A DNA stretch of 62,455 bases from Alphaproteobacteria bacterium (GTDB taxonomy: Bacteria; Pseudomonadota; Alphaproteobacteria; JAUXUR01): contig JAUYSY010000128.1 in NCBI GenBank assembly GCA_030696155.1, positions 1 to 62,455 on the forward strand. The letters are read 5' to 3'. A program made the position numbers and the translations under genes. Positions 19,473 to 29,381 of the stretch are shown in pieces; within the stretch, counting starts at the first letter, position 1; every line of letters begins with the position of its first letter. The notes under the pieces were generated by a model. The model did no database searches, was not told where the DNA came from, and saw only the letters and a list, made by a program, of their open reading frames with translations.

Positions 19473-20519
19473 TTGGCTTTGGTTGTTAATGCGCAGGATG
19501 GGACATGCCTTGGATTAAGTTCTGTTATGAGCTGGCAAAGAACTAGTGAGTCACGAGAAAATTATAAAAGCCTCCCTATTGAAGAAAAAGAGTCTTATCG
19601 CTGGCTTGAAACGGCGTTAAATTCAAAGAAAAGCCTCTCTATGGCTTCAAAGATTACAATTATTGCAGATCGAGAAAGTGATATTTATGAGGAATAGGAT
19701 CGCATTCCAGATGATAAAACCGATTTGTTAACCCGAATTTGCCGCAATCGAAAAACAAAGGAAGGAAAACTTTACGAAGAACTTGATTGTTTTGATAAAG
19801 CTGGAAGTTTTGAAATTGAGGTTAAAACCCGCAAAAATGAGAGATGAAAAAAAACGAGAACTGGACATAAAGCAAAATTAGAAATTCGATATGGAGACGT
19901 AGAGATATTAAAATCGGGTAATTGCGCAGATGTTCAGGCCTCTCAATCTATAAAATTACGTGCAATTGATGTTAGAGAAGCCAAAGAAACAGTCATTGAT
20001 GGAGAGGATCCCATTCATTGGAGATTAATGACGACTCATGAAGTACCAGATTTTAAAAAAGCAAAACAAATAGTATAGTGTTATTGCGAGCGTTGGAATA
20101 TAGAACAACTTTTTAGAACGCCAAAGAAGCAAGGACTTAATATAGAGTCTAGCCAGATGGAAACGGGAGCGAAGCTACAAAAGCTCTCAATGGTTGGTGT
20201 ATACGTGGCAACAATGATCATGCAAATGGTTATGGCAAGGGAAGGAAAAGACCAACATATTTCTGTTATATTTGGTGAAGACGAACGAAAAGTCTTAGGG
20301 GCACTTGTTAAAACATTAGAGGGCAAAACAGAGAAACAAAAGAACCCGCATTCACCCGATTGTTTATCATGGGCTGCCTGGATTATTGCACGATTAGGAG
20401 GGTGGTCGGGCTATGAATCTGATAGTAAGGCGGGGCCCATTACGATGAGGTGCGCCCTTAAAAAATTTGATAGCACCCTTAAGGGTTGGCTCCTTGCAAA
20501 AGATGTGTCTACAGATTAG
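19473..20519 (+). pseudogene. Decayed IS4-family transposase
   Basis: One reading frame of about 349 codons resembles an IS4/IS50-type DDE transposase but is cut by three stops: TAG at 19695-19697, TGA at 19845-19847 and TAG at 20076-20078. The remaining text is still protein-like on both sides of each. 'IIADRESDIYEE' supplies a catalytic Asp, and 'YCERWNIEQLFRTPKK' fits the Y-x2-R-x3-E-x6-K signature holding the catalytic Glu. The N-terminal part with the first Asp is missing or not recognisable. No clean terminal inverted repeats or target duplication are visible. The element is dead and seems old enough to have gained several point mutations but not large deletions. Confidence 0.85.
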
Positions 20520-20857
20520 GCCACAAGGGGAGAGGTGAAAAAAACCTTTTTTTGGAGGGCTTTTGGTAAAAAATTGTTTCACTTCTTAGAAATAAGTTGC
20601 GGGGTGTGAGAACAGGATAGTGAATAATGGGCTTAATTTCATTTTTTGTCCCGTAGATTGATTGGAAACCTACCAAATAGCAGCCATTTCCCTTAACAGG
20701 CGAGAAGCAAAGCTTCGAGCATGTATTTTAATTTGGATCCTGGATCTACGTATGAAGCTTCGCTTCAACGAGTCCAGGAAAACAATGGTGTGTGGACAAA
20801 TTTCTAACATAAAAACAAAAATTGTCCCGTAGATTGTCGACTACATTCATCCCTTCT
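20520..20857. repeat. 338-base gap with a short direct repeat around a palindrome
   Basis: No gene. The 15-base word TTGTCCCGTAGATTG occurs at 20646-20660 and again at 20822-20836. Between the copies lies a palindromic segment with AAGCAAAGCTTCG and CGAAGCTTCGCTTC-like arms and the phrase GGATCCTGGATC. This may be the trailing end of the dead transposon or an independent small element. Confidence 0.45.
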
Positions 20858-21991
20858 CTACATTTTCATTGCTAAAACCTCTTTCTGAATATTGCTTAAA
20901 GCTTCTCCAGAGATAAGATTCATTTCCTTTGCTTTTTCAAGCGCTTTATTGACAGCGATACGGATAAAAGATTCATTATTTTTAATGCCTTCCATTGCTT
21001 TTTGCATCACTATTTTTGTCATTATTTTGTGTAACACCTCTCGACTAAAAGTATTGAGTTTTTGAACAATGGGTTGATTTTGAAGCGCAACCATTTCTTT
21101 AAGTTCTTGAAGCGTAAAAATTTCAGCCATCGCTTTTTCGCTGGCTTTCACAAAAGTATCTATATAGAATTGGTTAATCAGTTGTTTCCCTTCATGGTCA
21201 AAAAATGTATTTATTATACTAGAAAATTTTTCTTTTTCAGTATTTGCCTGATCTTCAACTTTTTTTAAAACCATTTTAACCATCATCATGACAGATTCCA
21301 CCATTTGATCAGGATTATAAATACGCGACGTGTATTCACCCGCCAATGCTATTTTTTCAGGCGTTACACCATCAGGTGCTTTTGGAAGACTGCTTTGTTT
21401 AATTTGTTCATCATATTGATCCCGCATCTTTTTTAACATTTCTGAACTATCAGTCGTATCAATTTCTTTTTGCGAAAAGCTCAGCAATTTATCACTTACA
21501 TTTTTATCTAATCCACCATCTATCGCCTTTGCTACAATTTGTTTGATGAAATTAACCATAAAATTTGGCATGGCAGAACCCATCATTATTTTCATAGCCC
21601 TATTCATTAAATAAGTTTGATATTGAGCATTATTTACTTTTAACCATATTGCGTTTTTTCTTAAATTGAATATAAATTGAAGTTCTTCTTCAGTAAAATA
21701 ACTCTTATACGCACCTATTACTTCTGGAGAATCAGTTCCACTGAATTTTAAAGCTTCTTCATTAAGATTATCGAGTAAGATACTTTTAAATTTTTCCTGG
21801 TTCTGTCCAAATTTTTCAGTGAGCTGCTTGAGTTGAAGAGCTACTGGTCCAAAGATATCAAAAGAAGTCATTTTTTGAGAATCATCAGGTTTTAAAATTT
21901 TAGTAATAAGCTCATCTGTTTTGCTGCTATCATCAGCATAAAGAAATGACGTTGAAAAAAAAACAGAACACAAAATAAGTATTTTCTTCAT
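20858..21991 (-). CDS. Exported protein with two DUF2059-like modules
   Basis: 377 residues from the ATG at 21991, which follows a strong GGAGGA site; the longer frame starts inside that site. Residues 1-19 are a Sec signal peptide (ending LYAD). Two helical modules (about 95-150 and 275-330) each contain the pattern 'FTxxELxxxxxLxxxxIxxKL' typical of DUF2059, a domain found in exported proteins of unknown role. The copies are 'YFTEEELQFIFNLRKN' and 'IFTLQELKEMVALQNQ'. The usual family member has one such module and about 170 residues, so this is an enlarged, duplicated form. It stands alone between repeats. Confidence 0.65.
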   Translation of the reverse strand: MKKILILCSVFFSTSFLYADDSSKTDELITKILKPDDSQKMTSFDIFGPVALQLKQLTEKFGQNQEKFKSILLDNLNEEALKFSGTDSPEVIGAYKSYFTEEELQFIFNLRKNAIWLKVNNAQYQTYLMNRAMKIMMGSAMPNFMVNFIKQIVAKAIDGGLDKNVSDKLLSFSQKEIDTTDSSEMLKKMRDQYDEQIKQSSLPKAPDGVTPEKIALAGEYTSRIYNPDQMVESVMMMVKMVLKKVEDQANTEKEKFSSIINTFFDHEGKQLINQFYIDTFVKASEKAMAEIFTLQELKEMVALQNQPIVQKLNTFSREVLHKIMTKIVMQKAMEGIKNNESFIRIAVNKALEKAKEMNLISGEALSNIQKEVLAMKM

Positions 21992-22165
21992 TTTATCCTC
22001 CAAAATTGTTTTATTATTTAATTATATAAATTGCAAATTAAATAATCGTTAAAATTACTTAAAGTAAAAATGCAAATTTAAGATTAAATAAGGTTACAAT
22101 AAGACTCAAATAGTTAAATTAAAAGCCGTTAAAATTATCCGACTCTGGACAAATTATGAATAAAA

Positions 22166-22666
22166 TTAATGAGAAACAAACTGATGCTCAAATAAACCAC
22201 CGCTCACAGATACCAATCCCCAATTATCTATTTCATAAACAAGCGAAACCAATCCACCTTCAGGAAAAACATATTCTTTTACTTGTTTATAATGTTCGTC
22301 TTTCACAATAGGCAAAAAGCGCAACAATTCACTTATGCCAGGATTATGACCTATAACTAACAATGTATTAATATCTGCAGGACATTTTTCAATAATACTT
22401 AAAATACGCTCTTTAAGGGCAGCATATAGACCTATCTGAATTTCTGTCAAAGACGTTTTTTTGAAAGCCGACGCCAAACATTCAAGTGTTTTCATCGTAC
22501 GTTCGACAGGCGATACATAAATTAAATCAGGGATAATATGAGCGCGCACTAAATAATCGCCAGCTTCACGTGATTGCTTCATTCCCTTTTCAGATAAAAG
22601 CCGAAAACGATCACCTTCTTTCACATTAGGTGCATCGCCATGGCGCATCAAAATTAAGCGTTTCAT
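22166..22666 (-). CDS. sixA: SixA-type histidine phosphatase
   Basis: 166 residues, the size of the SixA branch of the histidine phosphatase superfamily. The N-terminal 'RHG' (R8-H9-G10) carries the phospho-accepting histidine; H107 in 'VIGHNPG' is the second catalytic histidine, and R56 in 'SPVERTMKT' is the conserved arginine. E. coli SixA removes phosphate from phosphohistidine in phosphotransfer domains (ArcB, PTS-Ntr); in Alphaproteobacteria the exact substrate is usually unknown. It is monocistronic, with a palindromic repeat between it and the indolepyruvate oxidoreductase gene. Confidence 0.85.
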   Translation of the reverse strand: MKRLILMRHGDAPNVKEGDRFRLLSEKGMKQSREAGDYLVRAHIIPDLIYVSPVERTMKTLECLASAFKKTSLTEIQIGLYAALKERILSIIEKCPADINTLLVIGHNPGISELLRFLPIVKDEHYKQVKEYVFPEGGLVSLVYEIDNWGLVSVSGGLFEHQFVSH

Positions 22667-22750
22667 GTATACCCTTCCCTTTTTAAATTGTTTGGGTATA
22701 GAACTTAACTTTATATTGTAGTGCTTTCTAGTAAAAATTGCACTCTCTTA

Positions 22751-22858
22751 CTACTTCCCGCGGCTTGACCGCGGGATCCATTGTGAAGAAACTAGCTAAC
22801 TGGTTTATAATATTTTCTAAGGTTTTTTGGACCCCGCGGTCAAGCCGCGGGGAGTAGG
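22751..22858. repeat. CCGCGG-type palindromic repeat, copy 1
   Basis: The arms CTACTTCCCGCGGCTTGACC and its near-complement GGTCAAGCCGCGGGGAGTAG enclose about 65 bases. Each arm is itself a small hairpin (CCGCGG..GACCGCGG). Related copies lie at 30089-30218 and, cut by the window edge, at 62429-62455. Confidence 0.75.
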
Positions 22859-22911
22859 AAAAGGAGAGTTAGTGCTGCGATTTTTATCAGAATTTACTAT
22901 AACACATCATC

Positions 22912-25900
22912 CTACAACCTCGTATTTAAAGACGCATTGAATTGATCAAGCAATTTTTGTTGCTTTAAACGTGCTTTTTGAAGATGCTCTTCTTTCACAT
23001 GACCAAAGCCTCGGATTTCCTCAGGGATATTAGCGATATCACACGCTATTTCGTAATTATCATTATTTAAATGCTTCGTTAAATAAGCAATTGTCGTTTC
23101 ATATTCACTGATCAACCCACGTTCCATTTTACGCTCTTGTGTGTAAGAAAAAGGATCAAGCATGCCACCGCGTAAAAATTTAAGACCTGCTAACATCTTA
23201 AATGCACGCATCATCCAAGCACCATAGGCTTTTTTCTTCAGATGACCTGTTATTTTATCTTTTTTTGCAATCAAAGGCGGCGCTAGATGGAATTGAAGTT
23301 TATAATCTCCTTCAAAATGATCTTCAATTTTTTTCATGAAATCACCTTTGGTATAAAGACGGGCAACTTCATATTCATCTTTATAAGCCAATAATTTTGC
23401 ATAATTTTTGGCAACAATTGTCGATAAGATCTGATCTTCTTTTTGAAAACGAGCATCTATATCAACAATCTTTTTTACAACATCTTCATATTTTTGGGCA
23501 TATTTCTTATTTTGATATTCTGTAAGAAACGCCATGCGCACTTTAATAATATCTTTGGCAGTGCTTGCGAATTGTTTCTTTTCCTCTCCCTTTTCATCGC
23601 GACCAATAAGGGCATGTAAAGTTTTTAAATCATAGGCTGCACGTCTACCCCATAAAAAAGCTAATTTATTATTGGTAATGCTTACTCCATTAAGTTCGAT
23701 TGCTTTTTCAATTGCCTCGCCGCTTAAAGGTAAAAACCCTTTTTGATACGCATAACCTAATAAAAAAGCATTACTATAAATGGCATCACCCAAAATAGAG
23801 CTTGCTAAATCGTGTGCATGAATAGGAAATAAATTATCTTCGCCAACAGTCACCATTAAATTTTCATGAAGTAATTTTTCGGGAAAATAAGCGTCTGGAT
23901 TTTGCGTAAAATCACCTGACATCGCTTTACGCGGATCAAAAATGATTTTTGTTTTACCCATACGCATTTTATCAAGCATTTCAGGATTTGCGGTCACCAC
24001 ATAATCCCCACCAATCACCAAATCAGCATTACCTGTCGTGATTCGTGATGCATGAATGTCTTCGGTCTTAGGCGCCAATTTTAAATGACATGTCACCTGC
24101 CCACCTTTTTGAGCAAGCCCTGTAATATCCAGAATCGTACAGCCTTTACCTTCTAAATGGGCGGCCATCCCTAAAAGAGCACCGATGGTAACAATCCCTG
24201 TGCCGCCAACGCCAGTCATTAGCACATCATAAACACGATCAAGTTTTGGAATCTGGGGTTCAGGTATATCAATAAGATTTGGTTTAAATTCGTCTTTTAA
24301 CAAAGATGATTTTTTACGTAATTGTCCGCCAAGAATTGTTACAAAACTGGGACAAAAACCATTCACACATGAATAATCTTTGTTACACGAGGATTGATCA
24401 ATTTCACGTTTACGCCCTAATTCTGTTTCAAGCGGCAAGATTGAAACACAATTCGACTTTTTACCGCAATCTCCGCAGCCTTCACACACATTTTCGTTAA
24501 TAAACACACGAACAGGTGGATCTTCCATTAATTTACGTTTGCGCCTACGTCTTTTTTCAGCGGCACAAGTCTGATCATAAACGAGAACCGATGTTCCTTT
24601 AAGCGTCCGATATTTTTGTTGCATCGCTTCAAATTCATCGCGATGCTCTATCTCAATATTGGACGCAAAACCTGTCATTGATTTATATTTTTCAATATCA
24701 TCTGATACAAGTGCAATATATTCAACGCCTTCTGCACGCAATTGCTGCGTTAATTGCGGCAAGTTTAAAGGCCCATCCAAAGGCTGTCCACCGGTCATGG
24801 CCACAGCATCATTATACAAAAGCTTAAAAGTAATATTTACTTTAGAGGCGACTGCCTGACGAATCGCTAAAATACCCGAATGGTAATAAGTACCATCACC
24901 TAAATTAGCAAAAACATGTTCCGTTTCTGTGAATGGCGCCTGCCCAATCCATGGCACGCCTTCCCCACCCATTTGAGTGAAAGTCGAGGTATTACGATTC
25001 ATCCACGTCACCATATAATGGCAACCAATGCCAGCGAGTGCGCGGCTTCCGTCAGGGACTTTGGTCGAAGTATTATGCGGGCAACCCGAACAATAATAAG
25101 GAATACGTTGCATGGCAAGTGGGCGTTGATGGCCGGCTTTCTCATTCAACAAATTGATATAATCATCCATGACACCGTGTGTATAATATTTTTTAAGGCG
25201 CTTCACTAAAACATGTGCGATTTGCGTTGGCGTCAATTCGGTTGTGGTTGGAAATTGAACCTGATCATGTTCATCTAATTTACCTGTAATCAACGGCCGC
25301 GCAACATGCTGAAGATTATAGAGAATCGATTTAACTTGATCTTCAACAAGGGGTCTTTTTTCTTCAATAATTAAAACTTCTTCAAGCCCTAACATGAAAG
25401 CTTTTAATTGTTCAGGTTCTAACGGCCAAACAAGACCAATTTTATAAATGGATAAACCAATTTTATGCGCAATTTCTTCCGTGATCCCTAAATTATCAAG
25501 GGCATCATGTAAATCAGCATAAGATTTACCCGTTGTTATAATCCCAAAACGCGGCACTTCCGGTTTTATCGTTATTTTATCAATATTATTAGCACGTGCA
25601 AATGCTTTGACAGCCGCCATTTTATAATTATGTAAACGCACTTCTTGCGCTAATGGCGTATCAGGAATACGAATGTTTAAACCATCTGGCGGTACTATAA
25701 AATCTTGCGGCGTCACAAATGAATATTTATCAATATCCACCCACAATGAGCCTGCACTATCTGCTGTTTCTTCAATTGTTTTAAGGGCAACCCAACATCC
25801 TGAATAACGCGATAATGCCCAACCAAAAATGCCAAAATCAAAAAGCTCTTTCATACTGGATGGATTCAACACAGGAATCATGGCATCCATCATGGCGTAA

Positions 25901-26379
25901 TCACTTTGATGGGGTAAAGTTGATGATCTACAAGCATGATCATCCCCCATTATAACAAGCACACCACCATGTTTAGACGTACCCGCTGCATTTCCATGCT
26001 TAAACACATCGCCCGACCTGTCAACGCCAGGTCCTTTGCCATACCAAATACCAAACACACCATCATATAACGCACCTGGATATAAATTCGCTTGTTGCGA
26101 TCCCCAAACAGCTGTTGCGCCCAAATCTTCATTAATGCCTGGTACAAATTTAATATGATGTTCGTCTAAATATTTTTGGGCAGCCCATAAAGCTTTATCA
26201 TATCCCCCTAAAGGCGAGCCCCTATAACCTGAAATAAAACCTGCTGTCTTTAGTCCATTTTTAACATCAAGCTGATGCTGTAAAAAAGGAAGTTTAACAA
26301 GCGCTTGAATGGCTGAGATATAAATTCTGCCTTTGTTTACAACATATTTATCGTCTAGACTAACGGGCAGAAGGGTCAT
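22912..26379 (-). CDS. Indolepyruvate:ferredoxin oxidoreductase, fused subunits
   Basis: 1155 residues from the ATG at 26379 (GGAG 6 bases upstream). It oxidatively decarboxylates aryl-pyruvates such as indolepyruvate, made by transamination of aromatic amino acids, to the acyl-CoA while reducing ferredoxin. It combines what are two proteins (IorA and IorB) in archaea, as is common in Proteobacteria. Order seen: N-terminal pyrimidine-binding domain; 'YCSGCPHNT' at about 429-437; thiamine-diphosphate motif 'GDGTYYHSG' at about 494-502; cysteine cluster from C632 ('CEGCGDCG') for an iron-sulfur centre; and the gamma-type domain beginning 'GVGGTGIVTIG' at about 723. Monocistronic. It provides an amino-acid degradation route and reduced ferredoxin, for which the reductase at 28127 is a natural partner. 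Confidence 0.92.
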   Translation of the reverse strand: MTLLPVSLDDKYVVNKGRIYISAIQALVKLPFLQHQLDVKNGLKTAGFISGYRGSPLGGYDKALWAAQKYLDEHHIKFVPGINEDLGATAVWGSQQANLYPGALYDGVFGIWYGKGPGVDRSGDVFKHGNAAGTSKHGGVLVIMGDDHACRSSTLPHQSDYAMMDAMIPVLNPSSMKELFDFGIFGWALSRYSGCWVALKTIEETADSAGSLWVDIDKYSFVTPQDFIVPPDGLNIRIPDTPLAQEVRLHNYKMAAVKAFARANNIDKITIKPEVPRFGIITTGKSYADLHDALDNLGITEEIAHKIGLSIYKIGLVWPLEPEQLKAFMLGLEEVLIIEEKRPLVEDQVKSILYNLQHVARPLITGKLDEHDQVQFPTTTELTPTQIAHVLVKRLKKYYTHGVMDDYINLLNEKAGHQRPLAMQRIPYYCSGCPHNTSTKVPDGSRALAGIGCHYMVTWMNRNTSTFTQMGGEGVPWIGQAPFTETEHVFANLGDGTYYHSGILAIRQAVASKVNITFKLLYNDAVAMTGGQPLDGPLNLPQLTQQLRAEGVEYIALVSDDIEKYKSMTGFASNIEIEHRDEFEAMQQKYRTLKGTSVLVYDQTCAAEKRRRRKRKLMEDPPVRVFINENVCEGCGDCGKKSNCVSILPLETELGRKREIDQSSCNKDYSCVNGFCPSFVTILGGQLRKKSSLLKDEFKPNLIDIPEPQIPKLDRVYDVLMTGVGGTGIVTIGALLGMAAHLEGKGCTILDITGLAQKGGQVTCHLKLAPKTEDIHASRITTGNADLVIGGDYVVTANPEMLDKMRMGKTKIIFDPRKAMSGDFTQNPDAYFPEKLLHENLMVTVGEDNLFPIHAHDLASSILGDAIYSNAFLLGYAYQKGFLPLSGEAIEKAIELNGVSITNNKLAFLWGRRAAYDLKTLHALIGRDEKGEEKKQFASTAKDIIKVRMAFLTEYQNKKYAQKYEDVVKKIVDIDARFQKEDQILSTIVAKNYAKLLAYKDEYEVARLYTKGDFMKKIEDHFEGDYKLQFHLAPPLIAKKDKITGHLKKKAYGAWMMRAFKMLAGLKFLRGGMLDPFSYTQERKMERGLISEYETTIAYLTKHLNNDNYEIACDIANIPEEIRGFGHVKEEHLQKARLKQQKLLDQFNASLNTRL

Positions 26380-26435
26380 TTTTATCTCCAAAATATAAAA
26401 AATATAATATGCTTCTTTCGAAACCTGTAAATGTT

Positions 26436-26535
26436 CAGATTATGTGTCAAAGTCTAGGAAGTACGAGAACCAGCGTGGAGTGTACTTTAAGTACATGAGC
26501 ACTGGAAGCGCACCTGACGACGAATTTGACCATAG
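26436..26535. repeat. GACGACGAA-type palindromic element, copy A
   Basis: Arms GTCAAA (26446-26451) and TTTGAC (26525-26530) and an inner hairpin GTACTTTAAGTAC. It shares CAGATTATGTG...AAGTCTAG with copy B (29191) and GTACATGAG and GACGACGAATTTG with copy C (58315). It abuts the trkH stop codon. Confidence 0.7.
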
Positions 26536-26549
26536 GATGGACATTTACC

Positions 26550-28007
26550 TTAATTACGCCAGAAAAATGGCAAAAAGACAACAAGTACCGAAAATATTTC
26601 AAGTCTCCCTAAAAGCATCCCCAAAATCATGATCCATTTAGCGACAATTGGCAGATCAGCAAAGCTTGAAAATGGTCCGTATATTTCAGTCAATCCCTGG
26701 CCTGTATTGCTGAGTGTTGAAATTGAAATGCTTAAACTAGATAAAAAATCAACACCTACACAGGCATAAGCAATTGCAAAAATAAAAATGATAAGCACAT
26801 ACACAAAAATAAAAGTACTAACAGACGTCAAAATATTTGGTGAAATCGCTTTATTGTTAAAATACGGAATAAAAATACCTCTAGGGTGAATTAATTGCGC
26901 AATTTGTGTTGATGTTTGGGCCAATAACACCCGGAAACGAAAAACTTTTAACCCGCCTGACGTTGATCCACGACATCCCCCAATAAGGCCTAAAAACAAT
27001 AAAATAAGAAGCGGAAAACTTCCCCATTTTAAAATATTTTCCGTCGCAATGCCTGTTGTTGTCATGTAGGAAACGGCATGAAAAATAGATTTACGTATAA
27101 GTACAAAAAAATCAATTTTTGCTTGAAAGCCACCATATTTCTGAAACAAATGCACAAAGATTAAAATTGCTGCAATACAAATAAAACCTATAAAAAGTCG
27201 CACTTCTCCATCTTTTAACAATGCACGGCGATTACCCATTAAAAATTTTGCGTATAGTACAAAAGGCATAGCCCCCAATAGCATAAAAATAATACCAACC
27301 CACTCTATCTGTGCATTGTTAAAATACCCAAAAGATTGATCATGCGTTGACGTGCCTGAAGTTGCAAGGGTCGTGATACTATGAAAAATAGCATCAAAAA
27401 AACTCATCCCAAAAAGCCAATAGGCGAAAAAGCAAAGCAATATAAGCCCTAAATAAATCAACACGATATTAGCCGCTATTTGTGTCGAACGTGGTAAAAA
27501 TTTATCAAATTTATCAGAACTTTCCATTTGGAAAAGCTGCATTCCTCCAATTTTTAACAAAGGTAAAATGGCAATGGCCAAAACAATAATGCCGATGCCA
27601 CCCAAACCGGATAAAAAAGCACGCCATAGATGCAATCCTTGGGATAAATGATCAAGGTTTTTAAAAATCGTTGAACCCGTTGTTGTAAGCCCTGACATTG
27701 TTTCAAAATAGGCTTCTGTAAAAGTCAGCTTTAATGATGTCAACATAAAAGGAATGGCTGCAAACCCGGATAAAACAGTCCATGTTAGAAAGGTCAACAA
27801 AAAAGCCTGTCTTACGCTGATTTCTTTAATATTTGTTTTAAAAGCAAAAATAAGAGAAAAACCTGTAAAAACGGTAATAGAAGACGATGTCAAAAAAATA
27901 ACACCCTCAGCTTGATGTTGGAGATGATCTAATAAAGCAGGCCCAAGCATCGTTACGCCTAAAATAACGAGTAAATGGCCTATAATATAAAAAACAGGAC
28001 TAAACAT
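26550..28007 (-). CDS. trkH: Potassium uptake protein TrkH
   Basis: 485 residues, standard length. TrkH is the membrane pore of the Trk potassium uptake system and works with the cytoplasmic regulator TrkA, which is not in this window. Four pore-loop filter sequences appear in order: 'TTTGST', 'ATSGTST', 'TTTGIAT' and 'SNTGQG', each with the filter glycine. The C-terminal 'GRLEIFSVLVVFLPFFWR' is the family's usual ending, so the protein is complete despite the palindromic element only a few bases beyond its stop. The start at 28007 has only a weak upstream GAGA. Confidence 0.93.
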   Translation of the reverse strand: MFSPVFYIIGHLLVILGVTMLGPALLDHLQHQAEGVIFLTSSSITVFTGFSLIFAFKTNIKEISVRQAFLLTFLTWTVLSGFAAIPFMLTSLKLTFTEAYFETMSGLTTTGSTIFKNLDHLSQGLHLWRAFLSGLGGIGIIVLAIAILPLLKIGGMQLFQMESSDKFDKFLPRSTQIAANIVLIYLGLILLCFFAYWLFGMSFFDAIFHSITTLATSGTSTHDQSFGYFNNAQIEWVGIIFMLLGAMPFVLYAKFLMGNRRALLKDGEVRLFIGFICIAAILIFVHLFQKYGGFQAKIDFFVLIRKSIFHAVSYMTTTGIATENILKWGSFPLLILLFLGLIGGCRGSTSGGLKVFRFRVLLAQTSTQIAQLIHPRGIFIPYFNNKAISPNILTSVSTFIFVYVLIIFIFAIAYACVGVDFLSSLSISISTLSNTGQGLTEIYGPFSSFADLPIVAKWIMILGMLLGRLEIFSVLVVFLPFFWRN

Positions 28008-28126
28008 AAATTATTAATCTCAGCACAAGCGTAACCTTATCAAAATCCTAGGACTAGATTTATTAATGATATGACGATTTCACGTGATCTCCAAGTTTAA
28101 ACATCTGAACCTAAAACCTAACGTCT

Positions 28127-29137
28127 TTACAATTCATGGATACCCTTGGTTGTTGAATATTCAAAATGCATTATTTTATCAGGATTAAGCCAATGGTGAA
28201 TCGCATGTGCGGCCGATGCTGCTTCTGCAAATCCAGTTAATATCAGTTTCAACTTACCTGGATAAGTCGCTATATCACCAATAGCATAAACGCCTTCAAC
28301 ATTCGTGTTCATCGTTACAGGATTTATTTTTAAATGATTACTCTCAAGATCCAATCCCCAATGTGCTAAAGGCCCTAAATGCATTGCAAGTCCAAAAAAG
28401 GGTAGCAAAATATCGGTTGGCAGCATTTTTAAATCACCATCTAAGGTTGCAACTTCAACAAAATCTAGCATACCTTCCTTGCCATGTAAGGCTTTCAATT
28501 GATAGGGCACGACAAGTGAAATTAATCCCTGCTCAACTTTTTGTTGTAATTGATTCAAAGATTCGGGGGATGCGCGAAATTTATCACGTCGATGAATCAA
28601 ATTGACGTGTTCGGCAATTTCAGACAAAGAAAGCGCCCAATCAAGCGCTGAATCACCACCACCTGCAATAGTAATTTTCTTATTGCGGAAATTTTCGCGT
28701 GATTTCACAAGATAAAAAACAGATTTACCCTCAAATTCAGACAAATGATCAAGCGGTGGACGATTTGGTCCAAAAGCACCGCCACCTGCCGCAATAATAA
28801 TGGATCTCGCTTTTATTGTTATATTCTTTGATGTTTGAACATAAAAGAAACGTTCTTTTCGCTCAAAAGAACTTACTTCTTGATCAAAATGGTACTGAGG
28901 ATGGAAAGGAGATGCTTGTATTTCCAATTGATGAATCAAATCTGCACCCGAAACTTTAGGAAAGCCGGGAATATCATAAATTGGTTTTTCAGGATAAAGC
29001 GCACTACATTGACCACCCACAGATTCAAGCGCATCAACAACATGACAGCGAAGACCTAACATACCGCATTCAAAAATAGCAAAAAGACCTACAGGCCCCG
29101 CACCAATAATAACAACATCCGTTTCAAAAAAAGACAT
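28127..29137 (-). CDS. Ferredoxin-NADP(+) reductase, thioredoxin-reductase type
   Basis: 336 residues from the ATG at 29137 (AGGTG just upstream); the open frame goes on to 29170 but without homologous character. Two Rossmann folds are seen: 'VVIIGAGPVGLFA' for FAD at about 9-21 and 'ITIAGGGDSALDWAL' for NADPH at about 153-167. The CxxC pair of true thioredoxin reductases is absent ('RRDKFRASPES' follows the second site), which marks the YumC-like ferredoxin-NADP reductases (EC 1.18.1.2). It likely passes electrons between ferredoxin and NADP, and could reoxidise ferredoxin from the neighbouring indolepyruvate oxidoreductase; that link is inference. Confidence 0.9.
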   Translation of the reverse strand: MSFFETDVVIIGAGPVGLFAIFECGMLGLRCHVVDALESVGGQCSALYPEKPIYDIPGFPKVSGADLIHQLEIQASPFHPQYHFDQEVSSFERKERFFYVQTSKNITIKARSIIIAAGGGAFGPNRPPLDHLSEFEGKSVFYLVKSRENFRNKKITIAGGGDSALDWALSLSEIAEHVNLIHRRDKFRASPESLNQLQQKVEQGLISLVVPYQLKALHGKEGMLDFVEVATLDGDLKMLPTDILLPFFGLAMHLGPLAHWGLDLESNHLKINPVTMNTNVEGVYAIGDIATYPGKLKLILTGFAEAASAAHAIHHWLNPDKIMHFEYSTTKGIHEL

Positions 29138-29190
29138 ATAACACCTAAATAGAAAGTAATATTCCAACATACTTGAAACTAAACTACCCA

Positions 29191-29320
29191 GATTATGTGG
29201 AAAAGTCTAGAAAATGAGTGATCCAGAAGCTTAACAATTAAGATCCGGTGGACTTGATGTCCTGGCTGAAGGAGCTCATAAGCACAGGAAGCGCCAACTT
29301 GACGACGAATTTACTCATGA
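29191..29320. repeat. GACGACGAA-type palindromic element, copy B
   Basis: Begins GATTATGTGGAAAAGTCTAG and carries AAAATGAGTG.TCCAGAAGCTTAAC..TTAAGATCCGGTGGA, shared closely with copy C at 58315, then GACGACGAATTT at 29301-29312. It fills the gap between the ferredoxin-NADP reductase and tsaE. Confidence 0.7.
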
Positions 29321-29340
29321 TGAGCGGTTGTAAGAAAAAA

Positions 29341-29364
29341 CCCCACAACATAAAATGCGCGGGG
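29341..29364 (-). terminator. Hairpin with T-run facing the ferredoxin-NADP reductase gene
   Basis: CCCCaC ... GcGGGG with six T residues following on the minus strand. It lies directly in front of the tsaE ribosome binding site, but as a terminator it would act on minus-strand (antisense) transcription. Confidence 0.45.
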
Positions 29365-29381
29365 TCAGATAAGGAGGCAAG

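Noticed and set aside
22751-22858. Palindrome considered as a CRISPR or as an ordinary rho-independent terminator
   Set aside because: There is no regular repeat-spacer series, the arms are too long and nested for a terminator, and T-runs are missing.
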